DNA of 41,098 bases from Bacillota bacterium (GCA_023421505.1 JAEZTJ010000004.1:1-41098), one strand, 5' to 3'. Positions 8,601-17,135 are shown, counted from the first letter of the stretch. Translations and numbers: made by a program. Notes: generated from the letters alone by a model not told the origin.

Positions 8601-11600
8601 GCCTAAGCTGTCATATACATTCTGTGCTGCTAAGTAGGAAGCATACATACCTGCATTGTTAATCCAGTCACCACCATCAACTTCAGCAGTGATAAAGTAA
8701 TAACGATTAGGATCTGCTGCAAGAGCAACTAATAAATGCTGATCGAAAGGCAGCTGCTCTGCGCTCTTAAACTGCTGGAAGTTATCATTAAACCAGTGAG
8801 AGGAACTCTGGGTATTACTTAACTTCTCGTTACTTCCAACCGTATATTGAGGTTTATCCTGATAGGTCTGCCATTTCTTTGTTCCATCTGCTTCTCCAGA
8901 GAAATCAATAAATTCCTCTTTCTCTAGCATGGAATAATCATATACTTTTCCTGCACTGGAATAACGGAAGCTTGCTACACCGCTGGTTCCTGAGGATGCA
9001 GGCACAGTAACCTTGATACGTGAATCAAATGCTCCTGCGAGTGCTGCTGCCTTACCACAACGTGATACACCGGTTACCATTGTATTAGCCGGGTCAATCT
9101 TCATTGCATTGGCACCTGCAGCATCAGCTACAACTGTATCAATTATCTTACTTACACCCCAAGCCCAAGCCATAAGTGCACCGGTCTGTTGGTCGTAAGT
9201 CTTTCCATACGGATATAACTGGTAGAAGATACCGTTATGATTAGCATCGTCGGATGCAACATCTGTATAGGTGAATTCCATTGTTGCATATCCGTTATCA
9301 TTTAGATACTTCTTCTGTGAAGCACCCAGGGATCCGATGGATACAAGTACCGGATAACCGCCGTCATGTAACGGATCAGCTATTGCTACTACATCTTTTC
9401 CTTCTGCATCCTTCGTTGTTGTACTCGGGAAGGTTGCTGTAGCCATAAAGCTTACTTCTTTTCCACCCTTTTCAACAAAGATCTTTACAAACTTCTGATC
9501 AGGTCCCGGTGTTACTGTTTTCTCGACCATCTTATAGGTAGCCCAGTCAAAGACCATAGTTTTATAAGAAGTTACGAATTCATATCTTACGTTTTCACCG
9601 GAACGCTTCATACCATACATATAGTATTGGTATAATCCCGAAATCTCCTGCTGACGTGCTTCCCAATCAGCTAAGGTCTTTACCTTATTGCCGTTAAGGA
9701 AGGTGAATGGATCCGGAAGATCTCTTTCCGGTAAAGCACTTGCCTTTGTATAGCCACTGCCATCGTCAAGGGTATTAACTGCTGCTATCAGTGCAGCAAA
9801 TGCATCATCTATCTGCTTTTGTGTGGCATTCTGATTCGCTGCAATATCTTCTGCTGCCTTAAGAGGTGCGTTAATAACATCCTTGTTTACATATGCATCA
9901 AGATACATGTTTTTCACAGTGTCGATTGTGGTTAATAAGGTATAAGGATTAACGCCAGATACAGCTCCGGTCCCTTTACCTGCGAGTACTAATTTTCCGA
10001 ATACAGTTGGATATTGGAACGCATTTCCTGACTTATCATATACAGAGATTGTTGCTGCTCTGCTGCCGTTTTTCGCTTCGTTATTCTGAAGTTCAAATCC
10101 CATCTCTTTTCCATTTGCCGGTGTAGTAGTGTCGGCCCAGACAATACAAGCTTCTGCGATGTAACCGGTGGTTGCTCCGTTTGCATCCTTTTTCACTTGT
10201 GTCTTAGAATAGAAGCGTGTAGGATTACCAGAATCTGTCGTACGTATATTATCGAAGTTTACACGATAATGTAAATCATCAGGCTGATAACCTGCTGCCT
10301 TATCATATAATTCATCCAAGAAATATTCTACGGAATCCTGTTGATAGCTAGTGGGGTTTGATTTATCTAAATTGCTATCCTGCACTTCTGTAAGAACATA
10401 TAGTGCATTATCATCCCACATAACGCGGTGTTTTATTTTAACATCAGAAGCTGCACTGTATAGATCAGCTGCAACAACCTCTGCATTCTTCCAACAATCA
10501 TCGATTACACCATCTACATAAGGTGAACCAAAGGTTGCTGTAACCTTCTCAGGGATTACCGGAGTCGGTGTTGGCTTTGCTGTCGGTGTGGGTGCAGTTG
10601 TCGGATTGGTTGGTGTTGAAGGTGTAGTATTCGTGTTACTAGGATTACTGCTTACCGTCTGTGATACACCATTTACAACAACAGTGATATTACCTGTACC
10701 CTTAATAACAGGAATATTATCCTTTGAATCTGTCTTTATCGTTGTTTTTGCAGCTTCGGCTGATTTTAACTCGATGGTAGCCTTCTGATCTGCAGCAACC
10801 TTTAATGCAAGTTCTGTTTTAATAACGGATCCCTTATTGGAGATCGTTACACTTGGAACCACACCAGCTGCTCCTTTAATATCGATATTAGCAGAAGCCT
10901 CTACATAAAGATTTAAGCCACCCTTTACATCAAAAACGGTATTTGCATCTGCTTTTGAAATATGTATTTCAGCTGAGGCACTTGCTTCAATAACAATTCT
11001 TGAATTTAATGCTTCAATGATGATACTGTTACCGCTTGCATATTCATGCCAGGTGCTTGGCTTAATTGCTAAAATAGTAACATCCTTGAATACTCCTCGA
11101 TTATTCACCGAGCTTTGCGGTGCATCCACCACTAATTTCTTGTCGGCATAATTTCCTTCCGGAATATTAAATTCTACTTCTTTATCTGTTTTAATTCTAA
11201 TACTGGAAGCTTTACTTGATAAAGCACTTTTAAGCTGACTCTGGTCACTTACATATGCTGTATCAGTGATCATAATCTTCACACTATCTTTTACCTTTTT
11301 AGATAATGTTGTTGCTGTGATTGTTACTTGTCCAGTCTGAATACCTGTTACGATACCGTTCTTATCTACGGTAGCTGTACTGGTATTACTTGAAGTCCAA
11401 TTTATATAATCGGCTGCATTGTCGGGAACATATGATTTATTCAAATCATATTTCTCACCAATCGCAATTGTACTGATTTTATTACTGATTTTTACTTCAT
11501 TAGCAGGATTCTTAATAGCTTTTTTAACATAAACCGCTGCTGCTAAGCTATATGTATTCTCCTTCGTTTTAATTTCACAGGATATAGTCGCTGTTCCTGT

Positions 11601-11882
11601 GGATTTAGCTTTAACTTCTCCCTTCTTGTCTACTGTTGCTATCTTCGTGTCACTGCTCTTCCATGTGTAAGAAGAGCCCGGAATCTTATTTTTGACGTTA
11701 ATATCATAAGATTCTCCTACCAGTAAGTAGCAATAGCTTGCATTGCTTAATACCGGCGAAATACTTGACTTAGCACTTGCTGCATAAGCGTTCTGCGGCA
11801 TCATTCCAAATGGCAGAATCAGCATAACTGCAAGAAACCCTGCAAGAATTCGCCTAAGCATCGTTCTTGTTTTCCTTCCCAT
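5694..11882 (-). CDS. Giant secreted tandem CE15 glucuronoyl esterase with CBM9 modules
   Basis: A 2062-residue extracellular protein. Order: signal peptide (1-35); two Big2 Ig-like domains (about 42-122 and 128-205); a repetitive beta-rich region (206-415); a Pro/Thr linker (415-443). Then come two copies of a 725-residue block, each with a CBM9-like module (444-635; 1169-1360, starting ATFGSPYVDGVIDDCW), a FIVAR-like helical domain (641-703; 1366-1428) and a CE15 domain (about 714-1160; 1439-1885). A C-terminal carbohydrate-binding-like domain with SVSG repeats follows (1895-2062). CE15 enzymes hydrolyse esters between lignin and 4-O-methylglucuronoxylan. Each copy has the nucleophile motif VSRCGK (Ser940, Ser1665) and a histidine in HSTGHALT (His1108, His1833). 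The canonical acid position is Ser. No LPXTG, SLH or dockerin is seen, so it is probably released. GGAGAAGGAG precedes the ATG. Confidence 0.88.
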   Translation of the reverse strand: MGRKTRTMLRRILAGFLAVMLILPFGMMPQNAYAASAKSSISPVLSNASYCYLLVGESYDINVKNKIPGSSYTWKSSDTKIATVDKKGEVKAKSTGTATISCEIKTKENTYSLAAAVYVKKAIKNPANEVKISNKISTIAIGEKYDLNKSYVPDNAADYINWTSSNTSTATVDKNGIVTGIQTGQVTITATTLSKKVKDSVKIMITDTAYVSDQSQLKSALSSKASSIRIKTDKEVEFNIPEGNYADKKLVVDAPQSSVNNRGVFKDVTILAIKPSTWHEYASGNSIIIEALNSRIVIEASASAEIHISKADANTVFDVKGGLNLYVEASANIDIKGAAGVVPSVTISNKGSVIKTELALKVAADQKATIELKSAEAAKTTIKTDSKDNIPVIKGTGNITVVVNGVSQTVSSNPSNTNTTPSTPTNPTTAPTPTAKPTPTPVIPEKVTATFGSPYVDGVIDDCWKNAEVVAADLYSAASDVKIKHRVMWDDNALYVLTEVQDSNLDKSNPTSYQQDSVEYFLDELYDKAAGYQPDDLHYRVNFDNIRTTDSGNPTRFYSKTQVKKDANGATTGYIAEACIVWADTTTPANGKEMGFELQNNEAKNGSRAATISVYDKSGNAFQYPTVFGKLVLAGKGTGAVSGVNPYTLLTTIDTVKNMYLDAYVNKDVINAPLKAAEDIAANQNATQKQIDDAFAALIAAVNTLDDGSGYTKASALPERDLPDPFTFLNGNKVKTLADWEARQQEISGLYQYYMYGMKRSGENVRYEFVTSYKTMVFDWATYKMVEKTVTPGPDQKFVKIFVEKGGKEVSFMATATFPSTTTKDAEGKDVVAIADPLHDGGYPVLVSIGSLGASQKKYLNDNGYATMEFTYTDVASDDANHNGIFYQLYPYGKTYDQQTGALMAWAWGVSKIIDTVVADAAGANAMKIDPANTMVTGVSRCGKAAALAGAFDSRIKVTVPASSGTSGVASFRYSSAGKVYDYSMLEKEEFIDFSGEADGTKKWQTYQDKPQYTVGSNEKLSNTQSSSHWFNDNFQQFKSAEQLPFDQHLLVALAADPNRYYFITAEVDGGDWINNAGMYASYLAAQNVYDSLGMSDNLAIHLHSTGHALTLEDTKYLVEFCNQKLYGQIDGKKDLNHVKTSLYELPVNYDPYFDVLKNMNGPDFVFIPEKVTATFGSPYVDGVIDDCWKNAKVVVPDAYSAASDVKVKHRIMWDDNALYFLTEVQDSNLDKSNTSTYQQDSVEYFLDELYDKAAGYQSDDLHYRVNFDNMRSTDSGDSKRFYTRTQVTKDASGATTGYIAEACIVWADATTPANGLEMGVDLQINEAKSGSRAASIAVFDTTGNAFQYPNLFGKLVLTGKEAGAVSGVNPYPLFALIDSVKNMYLDAFVNKEVINAPLAAAEGIAADVNSTQQQLDNAFAALLAAVNTLDDGSGYTKASALPERELPDAFTFLNGSKVTTLADWEARQQEIADMYQYYMYGMKRSGENVRYEFVDSYKTMVFDWATWKMVEKVVTPGPDQKFVKIFVEKGGKEASFMATATFPSTTAKDTEGKDVVAIANPLHDGGYPVLVSIGSLGASQKKYLNDSGYATIEFTYTDIGSDDANHTGVFYQLYPYGKTYDQQTGALMSWAWGVSKVIDAVVLDAQGANIMHIDPANTMVTGVSRCGKAAAIAGAFDSRIKVTIPASSGTSGVASFRYSSAGKVYDYSMLEKEEFIDFSGETDGLKKWQTYQDKPLYTVGSNEKLSNTQSSYYWFNDNFQQFTSDKQLPFDQHLLIALAADPNRYYFITGEIDGGDWINNAGMYASYLAAQNVYDSLGMSDNLAIHLHSTGHALTLEDTKYLVEFCNLKLYGQVDGKKDLNHVKTSVYELPVNYDPYFDVLKNMDGPDLAGNIVYSEGFDNGVGSYVTSVSGASLSIHVIGGNNALNVLKTGEEGYAVIPLSVTGSAFSVSGAAFSVSGSALSVSGGALSVSGSAIKISVTMMYEEDPTSNVIYQMGIFEIGDAGVQDVVLDTVVEPVAGLNKDKWITLTATYTMTDKNTILYLKGFNTSTYNIDNIIIKR
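5968..6051 (-). repeat. 21-base tandem repeat encoding SVSG heptapeptides
   Basis: Four adjacent 21-base units (5968, 5989, 6010, 6031) with a decayed unit on either side. They encode heptads of the type S-V-S-G-S-A-L inside the C-terminal domain of the giant esterase. The in-frame unit length allows copy-number change without a frameshift. Confidence 0.85.
6208..10553 (-). repeat. Tandem 2175-base intragenic duplication (two copies)
   Basis: Copy A begins with the codon for Pro444 (10553) and copy B with Pro1169 (8378), a period of exactly 2175 bases (725 codons). Corresponding landmarks, such as the Ser940/Ser1665 region, keep that spacing. The two copies are strikingly similar over nearly their whole length, including many silent positions, which points to recent duplication or ongoing gene conversion. 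The last edge, near 6208, is approximate. Confidence 0.85.
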
Positions 11883-12153
11883 GTCGATATCTCCTTCTCC
11901 TTTTATAGATTTTTATAATAATTTTCCTTTCTGAGATAAAAACTAAAAGCTTTTTTATTTCACAAGAAAAATATTACCAGATGTAATGCCTAGACTTATA
12001 TTATAAAAAACATTCTATATTAATTAAGGATTAATAATATCTAACAACAAGTGTAATATATATCAATATTTCAAATTCAATTTTTTTCTGTTCTACAATT
12101 TTCTTGTATTTTCGTCATTTATTTATTTTATATGACATCATTTAATCAATCGT

Positions 12154-12167
12154 GTATACTAGTATAC
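12154..12167. promoter_or_regulatory. Perfect palindrome, candidate operator
   Basis: GTATACTAGTATAC is a perfect 14-base dyad about 270 bases upstream of the giant esterase start. Its form (GTxTAC...) resembles GntR-type operators. The binding protein is unknown. Confidence 0.4.
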
Positions 12168-12245
12168 GAGTAAAATAGTAATAAATCAAACTTAAAAACC
12201 ACGAAAAACTCATTAATTATTTATGCAAATTGCACAATAATGTAA

Positions 12246-12282
12246 AATCCGGTAAAATTTGCATAGCATCTTTTACCGGATT
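12246..12282 (-). terminator. Strong stem-loop, probable end of the ABC exporter operon
   Basis: AATCCGGTAAAA (12246-12257) and TTTTACCGGATT (12271-12282) form a perfect 12-bp stem with a 13-base loop, about 210 bases past the ABC gene stop. The 3' T stretch is short on the minus strand, so its use as a terminator is likely but not certain. Confidence 0.55.
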
Positions 12283-12493
12283 AAGAATTTATATTAAAAT
12301 AAATCATAACGCATATATATCCAATGTAAACTTGTGTTTATTAATCTAATTATAGAGTAAACTCGATTTTTATAACAAAGTAATCGGCTTCAATCGAAGC
12401 AGCAATTTTACCATTCATCCGTTTAATTATATGACTACATATCGTTTAGTATTTGATAAGCAATTGCCTATTTACATTTATATGATCTTATTA

Positions 12494-14146
12494 TTAATAT
12501 ACCTGTATCGTACGGCCACATAATCTGATAGACGATTCTCTGTGTGATACCAAAATTATCGTTTTATCTTGTGAGATATTACTAATCGTATCGTAAATAA
12601 TATTTTCACTATATTGATCAAGTGCACTTGTCGCTTCATCAAAAATGAATATATCAACATCCCGTAAAAACTGTCTTGCTAAAATAATTCGCTGCCTCTG
12701 CCCTCCTGATAGTTTGACTCCTTTTTCTCCTATGATTGTCTCATAGCCATCCGGCAGCTCTTTGATAAAATCATAGATACATGCTTTCTGACAGGCCTTT
12801 ATCATATCCTCTTCAGACGCATTACTTTTACCATATAGCAGATTGTCTTTGATGCTAGCATTAAAGAGCATATTCTCCTGCATGATATAACCTACTCTCT
12901 CATATATAAATGCCGGGTCCATATTTTTTAAATTCACACCCGAAAACTCTATCGTTCCTTCCTGCGGATTTAACATACCCATCATCAGTTTTAATATCGT
13001 AGACTTTCCCGATCCGCTTTTACCTGTTATTGCAACACGTTCTCCTTTATTAATTACAAAGCTTAAATGCTGTAGAATTTTCTTATTATCATAAGCGAAG
13101 CATACATTATCAAACCGAATAGTATTAGAATGATCCGGTTCACTTCCTATATTCGAGGGTTTTCTCTCTGCTTTTTTTAGTTCTTCTGCCATGCGGTCCG
13201 TATATGGTCTATTACTCTGCAGCTGTGCATCAGCAGATGATACAGCTTTTACTGCTACCGATAATATATTATAGTACATAGCAAATAAAATCAGCTCACC
13301 AATACTCATATTATTATTCATGACGAGCAACCCGCCTATAAAATACAAACCAAATTGCATTAAAAATTCATCTTTTATTTTTGGTATAACCAAGACTCTG
13401 GATGTCCAGTAATTGATCCATTTTGCGTTATAAAGTGCCTCTTGATGAGTAAACTTTAGAAACTCTCTTTCTTCATGCTTTTGAAGATTTAAAGCTCTTA
13501 TTTCCCTCCATCCCTGGACAGTGCTATGAAGCCATGACGACATTTTTTCATCATTACTTCGTGTTAAATTATTCAGAACACTTTCTTTCTTGCTTATCAT
13601 ATGGTCAAGAGCTAATGTTACGGGTATTGCAATCATTGAAAAAATAGCTAGTCTCCACTCTATTATAAATAGAAGTATTACACAAAGCATAATTTTCAAC
13701 AGAGAAATGATATAATCTATTGTCTGAGTACCTGCAAAAGATGAAATTTGTAGCGTATCATCATCTAATCGCATCTTCATATCACCCAAGCTTTTCTTTT
13801 TATAAGACTCGAACGGAAGTTCAAAAAAGCCTTTCCATATCTTATGCTTAACTGAAAATGTTGTAAAATTGACCAATCGGTTGGTTGAATAATTCATGAT
13901 ATAGACTAAAATTACTTGAATAAAATATAACATGAAATACCCTGCTATAACGACTTTCATCTCGCCAAACCGGGCATTAATAACAACCTCATTGACAAAA
14001 ATCTTATAAAATACAGGATTGATATAGGATAATCCCATAATACTTAAACTTATGATAAAGTTTAATAAAAAGAAACGCTTAACACCACTAGCATAGGGTA
14101 TTAATTTTATAATCATATCAATACGATATTTTAATTTATCTAACAC
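12494..14146 (-). CDS. ABC exporter half-transporter, second subunit
   Basis: A 550-residue permease-ATPase fusion (type IV/exporter fold). About six membrane segments lie in residues 1-310. The nucleotide-binding domain (about 345-550) has Walker A GKSGSGKST, signature LSGGQRQR, Walker B IFIFDEATSALD and H-loop VSHRES. The protein stops about 12 residues after the H-loop (LCGRTIQVY), so the usual C-terminal 30 or so residues are missing. In the same frame after the stop there are three TAA codons and then a short open stretch, so a recent nonsense change is possible. It follows the first ABC gene by 12 bases and probably forms a heterodimer with it. No peptidase C39 domain is present. The substrate is unknown. 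Confidence 0.88.
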   Translation of the reverse strand: MLDKLKYRIDMIIKLIPYASGVKRFFLLNFIISLSIMGLSYINPVFYKIFVNEVVINARFGEMKVVIAGYFMLYFIQVILVYIMNYSTNRLVNFTTFSVKHKIWKGFFELPFESYKKKSLGDMKMRLDDDTLQISSFAGTQTIDYIISLLKIMLCVILLFIIEWRLAIFSMIAIPVTLALDHMISKKESVLNNLTRSNDEKMSSWLHSTVQGWREIRALNLQKHEEREFLKFTHQEALYNAKWINYWTSRVLVIPKIKDEFLMQFGLYFIGGLLVMNNNMSIGELILFAMYYNILSVAVKAVSSADAQLQSNRPYTDRMAEELKKAERKPSNIGSEPDHSNTIRFDNVCFAYDNKKILQHLSFVINKGERVAITGKSGSGKSTILKLMMGMLNPQEGTIEFSGVNLKNMDPAFIYERVGYIMQENMLFNASIKDNLLYGKSNASEEDMIKACQKACIYDFIKELPDGYETIIGEKGVKLSGGQRQRIILARQFLRDVDIFIFDEATSALDQYSENIIYDTISNISQDKTIILVSHRESSIRLCGRTIQVY

Positions 14147-14158
14147 GGTTTGCCTCCT

Positions 14159-15880
14159 TTATGCAAATAGGGCTTTAAAGCTCTCATTATGTTCCATTAA
14201 ATCCTGTGGATTTCCTTGTCCGACCAATACTCCATTCTCAATTAACGCACATTGATTACATAACATAACTGAACTCTTTCGATGTGCTATAATTATAGAA
14301 GTACGATTTTGTAATATACTCTCCCAGGAAGAATGGATTTGTTCCTCTGTTTCACTGTCAAGAGATGAGGTAGCTTCATCAAATATAATTATTTTTGGAT
14401 TTTTTAAATAGATCCTTGCAATAGCAATTCTCTGTTTTTGCCCACCGGATAAACCCATTCCCTTTTTTCCTATGATTGTATTCAACCCTTCCGGCAATGT
14501 ATTAATATATTCCCAAATATTAGCTTGCTTGCAGGCAGAAATAATATCAGCCTCAGTTGCGTTCCTGTTACTAAGAAGCAGGTTATAACGTATGCTTCCG
14601 TCAAAAATTACAATATCCTGTGATATGATACCTATATTATTACGGATTGATTTTAACGTGCAATCAGATAATTTTTGTCCGTCAATAATTATTTCTCCGT
14701 TCTGCGGACGATAAAAGCCGGCCAGCAAATAAGCAAGCGTTGTTTTTCCGCTCCCGCTTTTTCCTATTAAAGCAAATCGCTCTCCATTACCTATTGCAAA
14801 TGTAAGATTATTAAGTATTACATTACCGTTCCGATATGCAAATGTAATATGATTAAAAAGGATGGATCCCTTTGTAACTTCAAGCTTACAATTTCCTTCA
14901 TATTTGTCTTCTGTTTCTGCATTCAAAAAGTCATAAATATGCTGAATAAAGGAAACTCTGTTCTGGGCATCCAGATAGGATTTACTTATTTCACTGATCT
15001 TGGTTGTCATTTTACTATAAAAGCTTAAAACAATCGTAAATACCCCAATCGTCATATTATTCTTATAAGCCAGATAACCAACAAATAGATAAATTGTCAT
15101 CTGAATAAAAAGGGTTGTAAAATCTATTATGTTTTGTGCAGAAATTCCCGAAACACTGGTTTTCATGTTAGTTTCAAACATTTCCTTATGTTTGTAAGTA
15201 AATAAATTACTTACCCTGTTTTCGGCTCTTAATATGCGGATATCTAGAATACCGGATAACATTTCATAAACCCAACTAATATAGCTACCATAGTTATTTC
15301 TTTGTAACTCAGATAGCCTTCTAATTTTTTTACCAAAAACAGCATTAATTATGATCGATGCCGGGACTGCTATCACTGCAAATAGTCCAATCTGCCAGCT
15401 GATTACAAAAATATAGAGAATGACGATGATTGTGCTGATACTATTATTGATTAAGTGAATTATATTTCGTACTACAAAATGCATACACTCTGTGGTATAC
15501 CATTGAATATTATTAATTATTTCACCGGAACTGATCTCAGAAAGTATCTGTGAATCGCATTTTATTAATCTGTGAAAAACATCTCTTTTTATGTCAAATG
15601 TATACATGCTCATCAAATAATGGTGCTGTGCATAAATCAAAAAATATAATACACAGGAAAACAAGGATATCATCACAAAAGCAAGACTGATCCGCATAAA
15701 AGTATCTAAATCCTGATAATATACAACCTCATTCACCATTATTCCAAAAAGTATGGGTATCGTAATGGATAAAAGCATATCTACAAACCATCCGATATAA
15801 AACATGATAAAATTTTGTTTATATTTTAATATGTATTTGGAAAGAAATTTAATTGTAGAAAAATAGTTTAACTTGACCAT
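14159..15880 (-). CDS. ABC exporter half-transporter, first subunit
   Basis: A 573-residue permease-ATPase fusion. Membrane domain in about residues 1-315. The ATPase domain has Walker A GKSGSGKTT, signature LSGGQKQR, Walker B IIIFDEATSSLD and H-loop IIAHRKSS, and a complete C-terminus (ENGVLVGQGNPQDLMEHN). Its ATG shares one base with the stop codon of the 62-residue gene upstream (TGATG), so translation should be coupled. With the next gene it most likely forms a heterodimeric exporter controlled by the divergent AraC protein. Drug, lipid or peptide export are all possible. Confidence 0.9.
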   Translation of the reverse strand: MVKLNYFSTIKFLSKYILKYKQNFIMFYIGWFVDMLLSITIPILFGIMVNEVVYYQDLDTFMRISLAFVMISLFSCVLYFLIYAQHHYLMSMYTFDIKRDVFHRLIKCDSQILSEISSGEIINNIQWYTTECMHFVVRNIIHLINNSISTIIVILYIFVISWQIGLFAVIAVPASIIINAVFGKKIRRLSELQRNNYGSYISWVYEMLSGILDIRILRAENRVSNLFTYKHKEMFETNMKTSVSGISAQNIIDFTTLFIQMTIYLFVGYLAYKNNMTIGVFTIVLSFYSKMTTKISEISKSYLDAQNRVSFIQHIYDFLNAETEDKYEGNCKLEVTKGSILFNHITFAYRNGNVILNNLTFAIGNGERFALIGKSGSGKTTLAYLLAGFYRPQNGEIIIDGQKLSDCTLKSIRNNIGIISQDIVIFDGSIRYNLLLSNRNATEADIISACKQANIWEYINTLPEGLNTIIGKKGMGLSGGQKQRIAIARIYLKNPKIIIFDEATSSLDSETEEQIHSSWESILQNRTSIIIAHRKSSVMLCNQCALIENGVLVGQGNPQDLMEHNESFKALFA

Positions 15881-16068
15881 CAGCCTTTACCTGCCTTTAT
15901 TATAAGTTTTAGTAATGAAATATTTCCATCCGTTGTATCGACTATTGTTGCAAGTGAAATAGAAATAAAACATACCACTCCTAAAATTATAAAAGTATAA
16001 AAAAGCACGGGTGATTTTATGAGATATTTAATATAAAGCTTCTCCAATTTGGACTTTTTCTTTTCCAT
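15880..16068 (-). CDS. Small single-pass membrane protein of the ABC operon
   Basis: A 62-residue product with a very basic start (MEKKKSKLEKLYIKYLIKS), one hydrophobic segment (about 20-42) and a short tail (DTTDGNISLLKLIIKAGKG). AAAGGAGG lies 5 bases before the ATG, so it is surely translated. It is the first gene of the ABC exporter operon, with a 1-base overlap to the next. The arrangement resembles the N-terminus of a HlyD-type adaptor cut off just where the lipoyl-like domain would start. It could be a truncated adaptor, an accessory subunit or an exported small protein. I do not recognise a named family. Confidence 0.7.
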   Translation of the reverse strand: MEKKKSKLEKLYIKYLIKSPVLFYTFIILGVVCFISISLATIVDTTDGNISLLKLIIKAGKG

Positions 16069-16234
16069 GTTTTTCCTCCTTTACCATTCGCTATCTTTTG
16101 ATATACAATACTTCTAAATATTGTATTTAAGATCTCCTTATGTTACAATGGCAAAAAAAAAGCATTTCATTATACTATTTGCAACTTAATGTAGGAAATA
16201 CTAAAAAGATACATCAAAATGGAGGTAAACTGAG

Positions 16235-17107
16235 ATGCCTCAAAACGACAGGCACAGATCCAGAGTTGTTCCGATTGAATTTAATGAGAAGGAAGATTTA
16301 ACAAATCTACCAATGCAGGAAAGAGTTACACTGATCCTTGCGATAGCAGGAAAAGCTGTACTTAAACTGAATGGAAGCATAGCTACTATGATTGCACCCT
16401 CTGTACTATGTTTATCTCAATACGATAATGTTGAACTGATTCAACAGACGGGTCTTACTGCCAAGTCCTTTAGCTTTAAGCCTGTTTTTCTGAATTCAAG
16501 CCTTACTTTTGAAGCCTTAGAGGTTAATAATTTTACTAAACTTGAAGACGAACATGATCGTAATATGCTTAAAATGTTTTTACGGCGGGACTTAAATTAT
16601 AACGGTATACTAGTTATACCACCAAATATGTATGTCAGACTTTTTGAATGGATGAATATAATCGGCAAGGAGACCTATGCCCAAAGTGATGGCTCTTGGA
16701 CCTGCAGAATTAGACGTTATTTACTTCAATCCTTATATCTTATTGATGATATTTATAAGGATGGACCCAATACTCAAAGAAATAAATCCATAGCTGATTA
16801 TGCACTTGAATACATTCATACTAATTATCAGAATGATATTACACTTAACAGCCTATGTGATTATATACATTCAAACCGGACTACCTTAAATAAAAAATTC
16901 AAAGACCTAACAGGCAGAACAACGATGGATTACTTATTACACTACAGATTAAAAATCGCCTGTGAAACACTGGCACATACGAATTTGACCCTGAGTGAAA
17001 TAGCAGAGGCCTGTGGATTTAAATTTGATACCTACCTAATCAAACAATTTACAATAAAAATGGGGACTACACCAACACAATATCGAAATAACTCAAAGCA
17101 GAGATGA
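16235..17107 (+). CDS. AraC-family transcriptional regulator
   Basis: A 290-residue regulator. The C-terminal ~100 residues (about 185-286) contain the two AraC helix-turn-helix units: ITLNSLCDYIHSNRTTLNKKFKDLTG and LTLSEIAEACGFKFDTYLIKQF, ending with the conserved GTTPTQYR. The N-terminal part (1-170) is probably a cupin-like sensor fold but is weakly conserved. GGAGG precedes the ATG. It is divergent from the small-protein/ABC exporter operon, with only 166 bases between them, so it probably controls that operon. The ligand is unknown. Confidence 0.88.
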   Translation: MPQNDRHRSRVVPIEFNEKEDLTNLPMQERVTLILAIAGKAVLKLNGSIATMIAPSVLCLSQYDNVELIQQTGLTAKSFSFKPVFLNSSLTFEALEVNNFTKLEDEHDRNMLKMFLRRDLNYNGILVIPPNMYVRLFEWMNIIGKETYAQSDGSWTCRIRRYLLQSLYLIDDIYKDGPNTQRNKSIADYALEYIHTNYQNDITLNSLCDYIHSNRTTLNKKFKDLTGRTTMDYLLHYRLKIACETLAHTNLTLSEIAEACGFKFDTYLIKQFTIKMGTTPTQYRNNSKQR

Positions 17108-17135
17108 GGTTAACTTAAATTGATATGACACTAGT

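Larger units (their letters stand above)
11883..12493. other. AT-rich intergenic region upstream of the giant esterase
   Basis: No supported gene over 611 bases. It holds the giant gene's leader, a 14-base palindrome at 12154-12167, and a 12-bp-stem hairpin at 12246-12282. A 22-codon frame at 12350-12418 (minus) lacks a ribosome binding site and is not called. Confidence 0.6.

Noticed and set aside
6838..9198. Two near-identical 61-residue plus-strand frames 2175 bases apart
   Set aside because: They are antisense shadows of the duplicated CE15 domain and only confirm the duplication period.
12350..12418. 22-codon minus-strand frame after the ABC operon, as a possible exported peptide
   Set aside because: No ribosome binding site, no leader-core signature, and the location is better explained as the 3' untranslated region before the hairpin at 12246.
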